Program-made: the position numbers and the translations under genes
Notes under the pieces: generated by a model
Database searches by the model: none
Seen by the model: the letters and a program-made list of their open reading frames with translations, nothing else
What the model was told of the DNA's origin: nothing
From: CTSOIL-112 sp964293815
GTDB lineage: Bacteria; Pseudomonadota; Gammaproteobacteria; Burkholderiales; Burkholderiaceae
NCBI GenBank assembly: GCA_964293815.1
Contig: CAXYYC010000020.1
Span: 1 to 44,992 of the forward strand
Length of the DNA: 44,992 nucleotides
Direction of reading: 5' to 3'
Part shown: positions 1-7,629 of the stretch, piece after piece
Layout of the letters: each line of letters starts with the position of its first letter
How positions within the stretch are numbered: position 1 is the stretch's first letter

Positions 1-44
1 GCCACGCCTTGTTACTCATCACGCCAATCAGCCAGCTCAGACGG

Positions 45-132
45 TAGGGGTTATTACGTGTTTCCTATTTATTCCCAAACGCCCAACATTAAAAGCGCAA
101 AACGATGATTTTTGCGCAGTATTGGAGTTCAT
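45..132 (+). other. Upstream region of lon with a leader hairpin
   Basis: No gene is recognised before lon. A perfect 8-bp inverted repeat, GCGCAAAA (95-102) and TTTTGCGC (110-117), ends just upstream of the lon Shine-Dalgarno GGAG at 124-127. It could be the end of an upstream transcript or a leader hairpin influencing lon translation. Positions 45-66 match 44335-44356 with one mismatch. The reading frame from base 1 stays open to about 108 but resembles no protein I know. Confidence 0.35.
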
Positions 133-2562
133 ATGTCAGAAAATACCCAAACGATTGCCAAAACAGGTGCACACCACGCTGAGCAATACCCGCTGTTGCC
201 ACTGCGCGACGTCGTGGTGTTGCCGCACATGGTCGTGCCGCTGTTCGTTGGTCGTGAAAAATCCATTCGCGCGCTGGAGACGGCGATGGAGCGCAACCAA
301 ACCGTGGTTCTGGTCGCACAAAAATTCCCTGAGAACGATAATCCGACAGCCAATGACGTTTATCGCATCGGCTGCGTGTCGCGCATTGTGCAGTTACTCA
401 AACTGCCTGACGGCACGGTCAAAGTACTGGTCGAGGGCAAATCGCGCGCACTGCTCACCGCAGTGACCGACAGCGACGAATTCATGCAGGCCGAAGTTGA
501 GGTTCTGGATGATACGGATAACGACAACGCTGAGGTTGAGGCTTTGCGCCGCACCGTATTGGCGCAGTTCGAGTCCTACATCAAGCTCAACAAAAAAATT
601 CCGATTGAGATTCTCAACTCACTGGCGACGATTGATGACGGCTCACATTTGGCCGACACCATCATCGCGCATTTGCCGATCAAACTCGAAATCAAGCAGG
701 AAATGCTCGAACTGCGCAGCGTCAAAACCCGTTTGGAAAACGTCCTGCGCCAGCTCGAAGTCGAAATTGACATCCTTCAAGTCGAAAAACGCATCCGTGG
801 TCGCGTGAAACGCCAGATGGAAAAAAGCCAGCGCGAATACTATTTGAACGAACAAGTCAAAGCGATTCAAAAAGAGCTCGGCGAAGGCGAAGACGGCGCG
901 GATATGGAAGAGCTGGAGAAAAAAATCCTCGCCGCCAAAATGCCGAAAGAAGCGCAGGACAAAGCCGACTCTGAGTTGAAAAAGCTCAAACTCATGTCGC
1001 CGATGTCAGCGGAAGCCGGCGTGGTGCGCACCTATCTCGAAACGCTCGCCTCGATTCCGTGGAAAAAAGTCACCAAGGTCAACAAAGACCTCGCGCGTGC
1101 GCAAAAAGTGCTGGACGAAGACCACTACGGGCTGGAAAAAGTCAAAGAGCGCGTGGTCGAATACCTCGCGGTGCAACAGCGCGCGGACAAAAATAAATCG
1201 CCGATACTCTGCCTCGTTGGGCCGCCGGGCGTGGGTAAAACCTCGCTCGGGCAATCTATCGCGCGCGCGACCAATCGTAAATACGTCCGCATGGCGCTTG
1301 GCGGCGTGCGTGATGAGGCCGAAATTCGCGGTCACCGCCGCACCTACATCGGCGCCTTGCCCGGTCGCATCATTCAAAGCCTGATTAAAGTTGGGGTGAA
1401 AAACCCATTGTTCCTGCTCGATGAAATTGACAAAATGGGGCAAGACTTCCGCGGTGATCCCGCATCGGCCATGCTCGAAGTGCTGGATCCTGAGCAAAAC
1501 CACACCTTTGCCGACCACTACGTTGAGGTGGATTACGACCTGTCCGACGTGATGTTCCTCGCCACGTCCAACTCGTTCAATATCCCGGGTCCCTTGCTCG
1601 ACCGTATGGAAACTATTCGTTTATCGGGTTACACCGAGGATGAAAAACTCTCGATTGCGACCAAGTATTTGTTACCAAAACAAATTAAAAACAACGGCTT
1701 ACGCACGGGCGAACTGAGTGTGACCGTGGACGCACTGCGCGACATCATTCGCTACTACACGCGTGAAGCCGGTGTGCGCTCGCTCGAACGCGACATTTCC
1801 AAAATCTGCCGCAAAGCCGTGAAAATGATTCTGCTCAATCCGAAGCAGAAAAAAGTCAAAGTTGACAGCGCGAACCTCGATAGTTACCTCGGCGTGCGCC
1901 GATTCAGCTTCGGCATTGCCGAAACCGAAAACAAAGTCGGCCAAGTCACCGGCTTGGCATGGACAGAAGTTGGTGGCGAACTGCTCACTATCGAGGCGCA
2001 GGTTATGCCGGGTAAAGGCATCATGACCCGCACCGGCTCGCTCGGCGACGTGATGAAAGAGTCGATGGAAGCGGCGCGTACCGTCGTGCGTGCACGTGCG
2101 AATGGTTGGGGCATTTTGAACAACGTGTTTGAGAAAAAAGACATCCACATTCACGTCCCAGAAGGCGCAACCCCGAAAGACGGTCCATCCGCCGGTATCG
2201 CCATGACCACCGCGCTGGTGTCTGCGTTGACCGGCAATCCAGTCAAATCCAACGTCGCCATGACCGGCGAAATCACCCTGCGCGGCGAAGTGCTGGCGAT
2301 TGGTGGGCTGAAAGAAAAACTCCTCGCCGCCTTGCGTGGTGGCATCACCGTTGCGCTGATTCCGCATGAAAACGTCAAAGATTTGGCCGAAATTCCTGAC
2401 AATGTCAAACAAGGCATCGAAATCATCCCAGTCAAATGGATTGACGAAGTCCTCGGACATGCGCTCGAAAAACCACTCACGCCAGTGACTGAGCCGGAGG
2501 AAGTGGTGGCGGAGGTGGTCAAGCCTGCTTCCAGCACCAAGGCTGAGGGATTGGCGCATTAA
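133..2562 (+). CDS. lon: ATP-dependent protease La (Lon)
   Basis: Lon is a cytoplasmic hexameric AAA+ serine protease that degrades misfolded and regulatory proteins. The 809-residue product has the expected order: N-terminal substrate-binding domain (PLLPLRDVVVLPHMVVPLFVGR near the start), a coiled-coil region rich in K and E, the AAA+ module with Walker A GPPGVGKT (residues 363-370) and Walker B LFLLDEIDK, and the C-terminal protease domain. The catalytic serine is S686 in PKDGPSAG; the paired lysine is most likely K729 in GGLKEKLLAA, giving the 43-residue spacing of E. coli Lon. The ATG at 133 is chosen because GGAG lies 5 bases upstream; a TTG at 112 is in frame but has no ribosome site. 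The C-terminus carries a short acidic, Val/Ala-rich tail beyond the protease core. A strong terminator follows, so lon ends its transcription unit. Confidence 0.98.
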   Translation: MSENTQTIAKTGAHHAEQYPLLPLRDVVVLPHMVVPLFVGREKSIRALETAMERNQTVVLVAQKFPENDNPTANDVYRIGCVSRIVQLLKLPDGTVKVLVEGKSRALLTAVTDSDEFMQAEVEVLDDTDNDNAEVEALRRTVLAQFESYIKLNKKIPIEILNSLATIDDGSHLADTIIAHLPIKLEIKQEMLELRSVKTRLENVLRQLEVEIDILQVEKRIRGRVKRQMEKSQREYYLNEQVKAIQKELGEGEDGADMEELEKKILAAKMPKEAQDKADSELKKLKLMSPMSAEAGVVRTYLETLASIPWKKVTKVNKDLARAQKVLDEDHYGLEKVKERVVEYLAVQQRADKNKSPILCLVGPPGVGKTSLGQSIARATNRKYVRMALGGVRDEAEIRGHRRTYIGALPGRIIQSLIKVGVKNPLFLLDEIDKMGQDFRGDPASAMLEVLDPEQNHTFADHYVEVDYDLSDVMFLATSNSFNIPGPLLDRMETIRLSGYTEDEKLSIATKYLLPKQIKNNGLRTGELSVTVDALRDIIRYYTREAGVRSLERDISKICRKAVKMILLNPKQKKVKVDSANLDSYLGVRRFSFGIAETENKVGQVTGLAWTEVGGELLTIEAQVMPGKGIMTRTGSLGDVMKESMEAARTVVRARANGWGILNNVFEKKDIHIHVPEGATPKDGPSAGIAMTTALVSALTGNPVKSNVAMTGEITLRGEVLAIGGLKEKLLAALRGGITVALIPHENVKDLAEIPDNVKQGIEIIPVKWIDEVLGHALEKPLTPVTEPEEVVAEVVKPASSTKAEGLAH

Positions 2563-2571
2563 AAAGTAGGT

Positions 2572-2604
2572 AAAAACAGGACGCGGTTGCGTCCTGTTTT
2601 TTAT
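2572..2604 (+). terminator. Intrinsic terminator of lon
   Basis: A perfect 12-bp stem, AAAACAGGACGC (2573-2584) with GCGTCCTGTTTT (2589-2600) and a GGTT loop, runs into a T-rich stretch. It begins 10 bases after the lon stop codon. Confidence 0.93.
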
Positions 2605-2625
2605 ATCGCTCTCCGCCGCGGGGCG

Positions 2626-2775
2626 AATCCTTTTTGTCTTGATACAAAAAGGATTCAAAAAAATCAAGTTCGCGGTCATGCAAAACAATGAACGCTTATA
2701 TCAGGTCGGTTTGAAACTCGCGTTTGCAGGCAAACGCTCAAACAACAAACCTCCCTGAAAAATAAAGCGTTCATT
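2626..2775. repeat. Palindromic repeat debris between lon and the AT-rich island
   Basis: Two foldback structures lie together. The first is a perfect 12-bp inverted repeat, AATCCTTTTTGT (2626-2637) and ACAAAAAGGATT (2644-2655), with a 6-base loop. The second is a nested, nearly symmetric 89-base palindrome: outer arms AATGAACGCTT (2687-2697) and AAGCGTTCATT (2765-2775), middle arms GGTTTG (2708-2713) and CAAACC (2746-2751), and core arms GCGTTTGC (2720-2727) and GCAAACGC (2730-2737). It carries no convincing coding frame. From memory, similar TTTTTGT...ACAAAAA motifs are dispersed in many proteobacterial genomes, so this is probably a degenerate repeat rather than a gene. Confidence 0.6.
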
Positions 2776-2853
2776 TGCCTGACAGCGACGACTGGCACAA
2801 CTTCGTAAGATGCTGTGTAGGGCACAATAAACCATTGGTGTTTTTGAAATAGT

Positions 2854-3285
2854 TCATTGATTGCATACAAACTTCCACATTGCCCAGTCAGGACTGCCAT
2901 AAGTTGCTTCAACTCTTTTCCACCCTGTCATAACATTACCCATTCCATTGTTCAAATTGACTCCCGTTTGTACCCAAAAACTTCCTTTGGTTTTACAATC
3001 TGCCGTCGAAACAAAGCGATAAAGATGGCCATTAGCATAAGAGATTGCTGCAGAATATTTAATCACTGGACCAGACAGATTTTGCCCAGTTTTACTATCG
3101 CTGATAATTACAGTGTCTCTACTGTCAGGTGCTACATAAAATTGATTACCTTGGTTATCGGTTGTGATTAGCGTATAACCGCTTTCAGGGAGAGTTCGTG
3201 GTTTATTCGATACCTGAGTAGCACAAGCTGCCAATCCAACTGAGAGAATTACAATGAAATAGTGATTGATTGTTCTCAGTTTCAT
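2854..3285 (-). CDS. Putative lipoprotein of unknown function
   Basis: The 143-residue product begins with a lipoprotein signal peptide: a short basic start (MKLRTINHY), a hydrophobic stretch (FIVILSVGL) and the lipobox LAAC, with the acylated cysteine at position 21. The mature part is Ser/Thr/Gly-rich and beta-rich, with only two further cysteines (C102 region and the C-terminal VCNQ), which could form one disulfide in the periplasm. I do not recognise the family. The start at 3285 is preferred over the in-frame ATG at 3294 because it gives a compact signal peptide; neither has a clear Shine-Dalgarno. Codon use is AT-rich compared with lon and the bio genes, suggesting acquisition by transfer. 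It is followed on the same strand by nothing convincing before the repeat debris. Confidence 0.75.
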   Translation of the reverse strand: MKLRTINHYFIVILSVGLAACATQVSNKPRTLPESGYTLITTDNQGNQFYVAPDSRDTVIISDSKTGQNLSGPVIKYSAAISYANGHLYRFVSTADCKTKGSFWVQTGVNLNNGMGNVMTGWKRVEATYGSPDWAMWKFVCNQ

Positions 3286-3340
3286 AAATGCCATTCAATA
3301 ATTTGTTTAATGAAGTAGTAAAAGCGATAATTACTGACTG

Positions 3341-3559
3341 TTAATACCCGTTTCTTTTTTGGATATTGTCCCAACTTGATGGGTTTCTTCCTGTGTTATC
3401 AAATGGGTCTTTGGTTCTTTGAGTTCCATAATCATTATATTTTGAGCGTTCACCACATTGATTTCCAGAACGATCTTGCTGATATGAGTAATCGCATTGG
3501 CCGGCTAATACTGTAGATGCAAAGAGTAAAGAAAAGAGTCCGAACACTAGTTTTTTCAT
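3341..3559 (-). CDS. Small secreted protein, unknown function
   Basis: A 72-residue protein with a clean Sec signal peptide (MKKLVFGLFSLLFASTVLA, cleavage before GQ). The mature peptide is about 53 residues, polar, with two cysteines in the pattern C-D-Y-S-Y-Q-x-D-x-x-G-x-x-C-G-x-R. From memory, similar small exported peptides with CDY.WQ.D..G..CGGR occur as hypothetical proteins in other proteobacteria and phages, but I cannot name a family. The ATG at 3559 is chosen because GGAG lies six bases upstream; the frame remains open to 3586 without a ribosome site. It is probably in the periplasm or outside the cell. It lies 55 bp upstream of the lipoprotein gene on the same strand, so the two may be cotranscribed. 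Confidence 0.75.
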   Translation of the reverse strand: MKKLVFGLFSLLFASTVLAGQCDYSYQQDRSGNQCGERSKYNDYGTQRTKDPFDNTGRNPSSWDNIQKRNGY

Positions 3560-3627
3560 AATAAACTCCATAAATTTAGTTTTCAACTCATCAATCTAAA
3601 GCTTGTATGTTTTAAATAGATGAGATT

Positions 3628-3662
3628 TAGGATAAGAAAAATATCCTAATTTGGGATTATCC
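3628..3662. promoter_or_regulatory. Candidate operator between divergent genes
   Basis: The inverted repeat TAGGATA (3628-3634) and TATCCTA (3642-3648) is followed by a second palindrome, GGATTATCC (3654-3662). All share GGAT/ATCC half-sites and lie in the divergent promoter region between the secreted-protein gene and the XRE regulator gene. Autoregulation by that regulator is an inference. Confidence 0.5.
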
Positions 3663-3703
3663 TGAAACGGAATAAAAATGTCAATAAGAATATAACCTAA
3701 CGG

Positions 3704-3952
3704 GTGATCTTGTTGAAAACCATTTACCAACCACAATATGTTGAACTAATTGAGTTATTAATACAGACCAGAAAATCCTTACCTTTGACGCAATCTCAAT
3801 TGGCGACTATTTTGGGTAAGCAGCAATCGTACATAGCTAAAGTGGAAATTTGCGAGCGCAAGTTGGATGTGTTGGAGTTTATCGACTGGAGTCGTGCGCT
3901 TGGGCTAGAGCCAAGTGACTTAATTAAGCAAATAGAGGGTAAATATATATGA
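3704..3952 (+). CDS. XRE-family helix-turn-helix regulator
   Basis: An 82-residue single-domain DNA-binding protein. Residues 29-75 match the Cro/CI helix-turn-helix (LTQSQLATILGKQQSYIAKVE, then a helix around LEFIDWSRALGLEPSDLI). There is no effector domain. It probably binds the repeats immediately upstream and controls itself and the divergent small secreted genes. The start is uncertain: GTG at 3704 gives the longest form, but TTG at 3713 has GGTGA (3703-3707) at a better distance and would give 79 residues. Base composition is AT-rich like its two neighbours. It could also be an orphan phage- or toxin-antitoxin-type repressor; no partner toxin is visible. It converges on bioB with a 54-bp gap holding no strong terminator. 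Confidence 0.8.
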   Translation: MILLKTIYQPQYVELIELLIQTRKSLPLTQSQLATILGKQQSYIAKVEICERKLDVLEFIDWSRALGLEPSDLIKQIEGKYI

Positions 3953-4006
3953 GAAAACAAGGCAGATAAATGAATATTTACCCGCCCCCTGAAATTCACT
4001 TATCCG

Positions 4007-4969
4007 TTAATTCGCCACACACGCCTCTTGCTTTTTCGCGTGAATTTTAAAGACTTTCTTATCGTCTTCTTCCGTCGCAACATTTGGCGTCGTCAGTAGT
4101 TTTTCCCCATAAAATACGGAGTTCGCGCCCGCCATAAAGCACAGTAGCTGCTCTGCCCAGCCAAGTTCGTGGCGCCCTGCGGCCAGACGCAGGGTAGTTT
4201 TTGGCATGAGGATGCGGGCGACGGCGAGGGTGCGGATCCATTCTTCGTCATCGACGCGGTCGACATTGGCCAGCGGTGTGCCTTCAATCGGTACGAGGCG
4301 GTTGATCGGGACGGATTCGGGGTGTGGTTGCATTTCGGTCAATGTTTTGAGCATGCTGATGCGGTCGGCGCGTGATTCGCCCAGTCCTAAAATGCCGCCG
4401 GTGCAGAGTTTGAGACCCGCTTGACGCGCTTGGTTGAGCGTTTCGAGGCGGTCGTTGAAGGTTCGGGTGGTGACGACTTTGTCGTAGTGCTCTTCTGATG
4501 TGTCGATGTTGTGGTTGTAGTAGTCCAGCCCTGCATCGGCGAGTTGGCGGGCTTGTTGGTCTTTGAGCATTCCGAGGGTCATGCAGGTTTCGAGGCCAAG
4601 CTCGTTCACGCCTTTGATCATGTCGATCAGCGCGGGCATGACGGCGGCCGGTGGACTGCGCCACGCGCCGCCCATGCAGAATCGGACTGCGCCGGATGCT
4701 TTTGCTTCTTTGGCGGCAGCGAGAACTTCGTCCAGCGGCATAAGTTTTTCTCGTTCCAAACCAGTGTCGTAGTGGGCGGATTGTGAGCAGTAGCCACAGT
4801 CTTCGGGGCAGGCGCCGGTTTTGATGTTGAGCAATACGGCTTTTTCGATTTCTTCGGGCACATGGTTGGCGCGGTGGATGGTTTGTGCTTGGTAGATCAA
4901 TGACATAAGTGGTTGTTCGTACAGCGCGGCGATTTCGTCCAGTGTGTAGTCGTGGCGTAGTGTGGTCAT
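4007..4969 (-). CDS. bioB: Biotin synthase
   Basis: BioB inserts sulfur into dethiobiotin to make biotin, using radical S-adenosylmethionine chemistry. The 320-residue product carries the radical-SAM motif C54-x3-C58-x2-C61 (GACPEDCGYCSQS) and the conserved cysteines expected to hold the auxiliary [2Fe-2S] cluster (in VRFCMGGAW, LETCMTLGM and LKLCTGGILG). The length is normal for the family. An AGAGGA site precedes the ATG. It is the last gene of the minus-strand bio operon and starts 33 bases after the unknown di-iron protein gene. The C-terminus ends in a short Lys-rich tail (KKQEACVAN). The assignment is firm. Confidence 0.98.
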   Translation of the reverse strand: MTTLRHDYTLDEIAALYEQPLMSLIYQAQTIHRANHVPEEIEKAVLLNIKTGACPEDCGYCSQSAHYDTGLEREKLMPLDEVLAAAKEAKASGAVRFCMGGAWRSPPAAVMPALIDMIKGVNELGLETCMTLGMLKDQQARQLADAGLDYYNHNIDTSEEHYDKVVTTRTFNDRLETLNQARQAGLKLCTGGILGLGESRADRISMLKTLTEMQPHPESVPINRLVPIEGTPLANVDRVDDEEWIRTLAVARILMPKTTLRLAAGRHELGWAEQLLCFMAGANSVFYGEKLLTTPNVATEEDDKKVFKIHAKKQEACVAN

Positions 4970-5002
4970 TTTGTCCTCTGGGTTGTTTGGTGTTGGTTTG
5001 TA

Positions 5003-5644
5003 TTATGGGGTTTGTAGTTGGTGTTGCAGTTGGTCAAGCCAGCGTTCGAATAGTTTTTGTTCGGCTGCGTGTAGGTCGTGACAGTGTTTTTGCCAATTGG
5101 GGTCGGTTTGGTCGAGTTGGGCGGTCATATTGGCGAGGTGGCCTTCTTCTTCCTTGAGGATGCTGCGGACATGCACGGGTGAGTTGGCGTGGGTGAGCGC
5201 GGCTTGGTAGGTGTGGTAAAGCTTCATGGCGCGTACTTCGATCAGGTAGGTGACGTACAGGTAGCTGTGATTTTTGAGCGCGCGACCGGACAGCCCTTTT
5301 TGCTTGAGGTAGCGTGAGCAGGTCCAATCGAGCCGATGCAGGTAGTGGTAGCTGGCGCGTGGTGCGAGTAGGTGGTCGCGGCTGTAGTCGGGTAGTTTTT
5401 GCCCAATTTTGCTGATTTGTCGTTTGAGGTAGTGCGCGTGACGGGCTTCTTCCGAGGCGTGCTGTAGGGTGAGTTCGTCAACGTGGATGGGGTCAACGTA
5501 GCCTGCGATTTTGCGCGCGCCGACCGATTCCATCATGGATAGGGTGTTGAGCCAACGCGCGTGTTGTTGGTCATCGCTGATGATGTTGGGCAGCAGTTGC
5601 GCTAGTTGCGGGCAGTGGGTTTCGTAGGGTAGTGGTGTATTCAT
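5003..5644 (-). CDS. Ferritin-like di-iron protein embedded in the biotin operon, function unknown
   Basis: A 213-residue, mostly helical soluble protein that I cannot assign to a named gene. It shows the complete ligand pattern of a ferritin-like four-helix di-iron carboxylate protein: E39 (SMMESVGARK), E66-x-x-H69 (HASEEARHAHYLKR), E136 (YLIEVRAMKLYH) and E166-x-x-H169 (LKEEEGHLANM), with 27- and 30-residue spacings inside the two halves. Such proteins use two iron atoms to activate O2 or handle peroxide and iron. It lies 15 bp after bioA and 33 bp before bioB, so it is almost surely expressed with the biotin genes. The ATG at 5644 has no visible Shine-Dalgarno, which hints at coupling to bioA. 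Possible roles, all inference: oxidative formation of the pimeloyl precursor, repair or iron supply for the BioB clusters, or protection of BioB from oxygen. Confidence 0.85.
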   Translation of the reverse strand: MNTPLPYETHCPQLAQLLPNIISDDQQHARWLNTLSMMESVGARKIAGYVDPIHVDELTLQHASEEARHAHYLKRQISKIGQKLPDYSRDHLLAPRASYHYLHRLDWTCSRYLKQKGLSGRALKNHSYLYVTYLIEVRAMKLYHTYQAALTHANSPVHVRSILKEEEGHLANMTAQLDQTDPNWQKHCHDLHAAEQKLFERWLDQLQHQLQTP

Positions 5645-5659
5645 GTGTTGTGTTTGTAT

Positions 5660-6985
5660 TTAGACGATGTGTAAATCGGCGGTGGTGTCGGTTTGTAAAA
5701 AATTTTGGATGTGTTCGTATAGGCCGCGCAGTTGTGTTTCACTGATGCAATACGGCGGAATGAGGTACAGCACGTTACCAATCGGGCGCAATAGCACGCC
5801 GCGCGTGAGGAAGTAGTGATAGATGCGGTCGCGCTCTTGGCTCAGGTAGTGTGAGCCGCTGTCGGTGCGAATGGTCATTGCCAAAATGGTGCCGCAGGTA
5901 CGGATATGGTCAATTTTTGGGTGCTTGGCGATGACGGAGGCAAACTCGGCGTGCGCTTGGGCAATCATCTGACGAGCCGCGGTGCATTCATCGGTGAGCA
6001 ATAGTTCCAAACTGGCCAACGCGGCCGCGCAGGCAATCGGATTGGCGGTGTAGGAGTGGCCGTGATACAGCGCGTGTTGTACGTCGTCGCTATAAAATGC
6101 GTTGTAAAGCGCCTCGGTGCAGAGCGTCACCGCCATCGGCAGCGTACCGCCGGTCAAGCCTTTGGACAAGCAAATCATATCGGGCGCGACGCTGAGCTGA
6201 TCGCAAGCGAATAGTGTACCTGTGCGGCCAAATCCGGTCATCACTTCATCGGCAATTACATACGCGCCAGCGGCTTTGGCTGCGGCAAACAGTTGTGATA
6301 GCGCGTCGGCATCGTGCATTTGCATACCGGCGGCGCCTTGCACCAACGGCTCGACAATCAGCGCGGCGACGTCGCCATTGGCCAATAATTGCGTGAGCGC
6401 AGTCAAACTCTCCGTCGCACGCTCGCGCGTCGGTACGGGGATGAACGCCACATTGAACAATTTATCATCAAAGGGTTGGGTAAAAAGCCCGCGCCCACTG
6501 GCGGACATCGCGCCGAAGGTGTCGCCGTGGTAGCTGTTTTCTAAAGCCACGATGGTGTGGCGCGGTTTTCCTTGATTATGAAAGGCTTGCAAAACCATTT
6601 TGATCGCGATTTCCGTGGCGCATGAGCCGTTATCTGAGTAAAACACACGGCGCATTTGCCCCGGTGTGATCGCGAGCAGACGCTCTGCCAACTGTACCGC
6701 AGGCTCGTGGGTTAATCCGGCAAACATGCAATGCGCGAGGTTTTGCGCCTGCTGGTAAATCGCTTGGGCAATCTGCGGGTGCGAATGACCGTGCAGATTC
6801 ACCCACCACGAAGACACCGCGTCGATGTAGCGGTGACCCTGTTCGTCATAGAGATAAACGCCTTCGGCGCGCACGATGCCGAGTGCATTCGGGCGCAGTT
6901 TCATCGGCGTGTAGGGATGCCAAATCACCGCGCGGTCACGCTCGGTTAGATTGGGTTGAGTCCAGTTCAATGTTTGCTTCATCAT
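5660..6985 (-). CDS. bioA: Adenosylmethionine-8-amino-7-oxononanoate aminotransferase
   Basis: BioA transfers an amino group from S-adenosylmethionine to KAPA, giving DAPA, in biotin synthesis. The 441-residue class III PLP aminotransferase has the N-terminal VIWHPYTPMK motif typical of BioA, the substrate-region SSWWVNLHGH, the cofactor aspartate D246 in VIADEVMTGFGRTG, and the PLP-binding lysine K275 in ICLSKGLTGG. The start ATG overlaps the bioD stop (ATGATG at 6985-6980), so translation is probably coupled; a second ATG three bases later is equally possible. It is followed 15 bp later by the di-iron protein gene. Confidence 0.97.
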   Translation of the reverse strand: MMKQTLNWTQPNLTERDRAVIWHPYTPMKLRPNALGIVRAEGVYLYDEQGHRYIDAVSSWWVNLHGHSHPQIAQAIYQQAQNLAHCMFAGLTHEPAVQLAERLLAITPGQMRRVFYSDNGSCATEIAIKMVLQAFHNQGKPRHTIVALENSYHGDTFGAMSASGRGLFTQPFDDKLFNVAFIPVPTRERATESLTALTQLLANGDVAALIVEPLVQGAAGMQMHDADALSQLFAAAKAAGAYVIADEVMTGFGRTGTLFACDQLSVAPDMICLSKGLTGGTLPMAVTLCTEALYNAFYSDDVQHALYHGHSYTANPIACAAALASLELLLTDECTAARQMIAQAHAEFASVIAKHPKIDHIRTCGTILAMTIRTDSGSHYLSQERDRIYHYFLTRGVLLRPIGNVLYLIPPYCISETQLRGLYEHIQNFLQTDTTADLHIV

Positions 6986-7629
6986 GTCCAGTGTTGGCGT
7001 AAAACGGTTAATTGTGGCGCGATGCGTTGGGCTTGTTGTGCCATCGCTGATTCGGATAACTCGGCCATGCGTTCGATATGCGCGAGTATGGGCAAGCCGC
7101 AGTACTGCGTGATGAACTGCTCTGATGCGTCGTCGACGTCGCCATTGATGAGTAATCCCAAAATCGCCACGCCGCGCGCATTCAGCGCATCAATCGCGGA
7201 TAAGGTGTGTGAAATACTGCCCAAATAATGCTGCGTGACCAACACCGTTGGCCAGCGATAATGCGCGAGTAAATCCGCCACGACGTGCTGCTCATTGACC
7301 GGTGAACACACGCCGCCTGCGGTCTCGATCAGCAGTGGGCGATCAGTCAGTGGCGCGTGCAAATCCGTTAGCGCAATCGTCATCTGCTCGGCGCGCGCCG
7401 CAGTGTGCGGCGATGCGGCCAACTGCAATTGGTAGGCTTCGGGGTGAATGTGCGCGGTTTCGTTCCAGCGGCGCACGGTATCACTGTCGCTATTGCCCAA
7501 ACCGCCTGCTTGAATTGGCTTCCAATAATCGCATTGCAAGGCGCGCACCAGTACGGCGGCGCAGATCGTTTTGCCCACGTCGGTGTGAATGCCGGCAATC
7601 GCGATGGGTGTGTGCGACTTATGGCTCAT
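6982..7629 (-). CDS. bioD: Dethiobiotin synthetase
   Basis: BioD closes the ureido ring of DAPA with CO2 and ATP to give dethiobiotin. The product from the chosen start has 215 residues. The P-loop GIHTDVGKT (residues 13-21) matches the family G-x-D/H-T-x-V-G-K-T motif, and IETAGGVCSPV is the conserved carbamate/magnesium region. The ATG at 7629 overlaps the bioF stop codon (ATGA), as in coupled operons; an upstream in-frame start at 7671 would add 14 residues unlike the family and is rejected. The downstream end overlaps bioA in the same way. Confidence 0.96.
   Translation of the reverse strand: MSHKSHTPIAIAGIHTDVGKTICAAVLVRALQCDYWKPIQAGGLGNSDSDTVRRWNETAHIHPEAYQLQLAASPHTAARAEQMTIALTDLHAPLTDRPLLIETAGGVCSPVNEQHVVADLLAHYRWPTVLVTQHYLGSISHTLSAIDALNARGVAILGLLINGDVDDASEQFITQYCGLPILAHIERMAELSESAMAQQAQRIAPQLTVLRQHWT

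Noticed and set aside
1699..2688. Long open frame on the minus strand opposite lon
   Set aside because: It lies fully under the conserved lon gene, shows no family motifs and is a codon-bias shadow.
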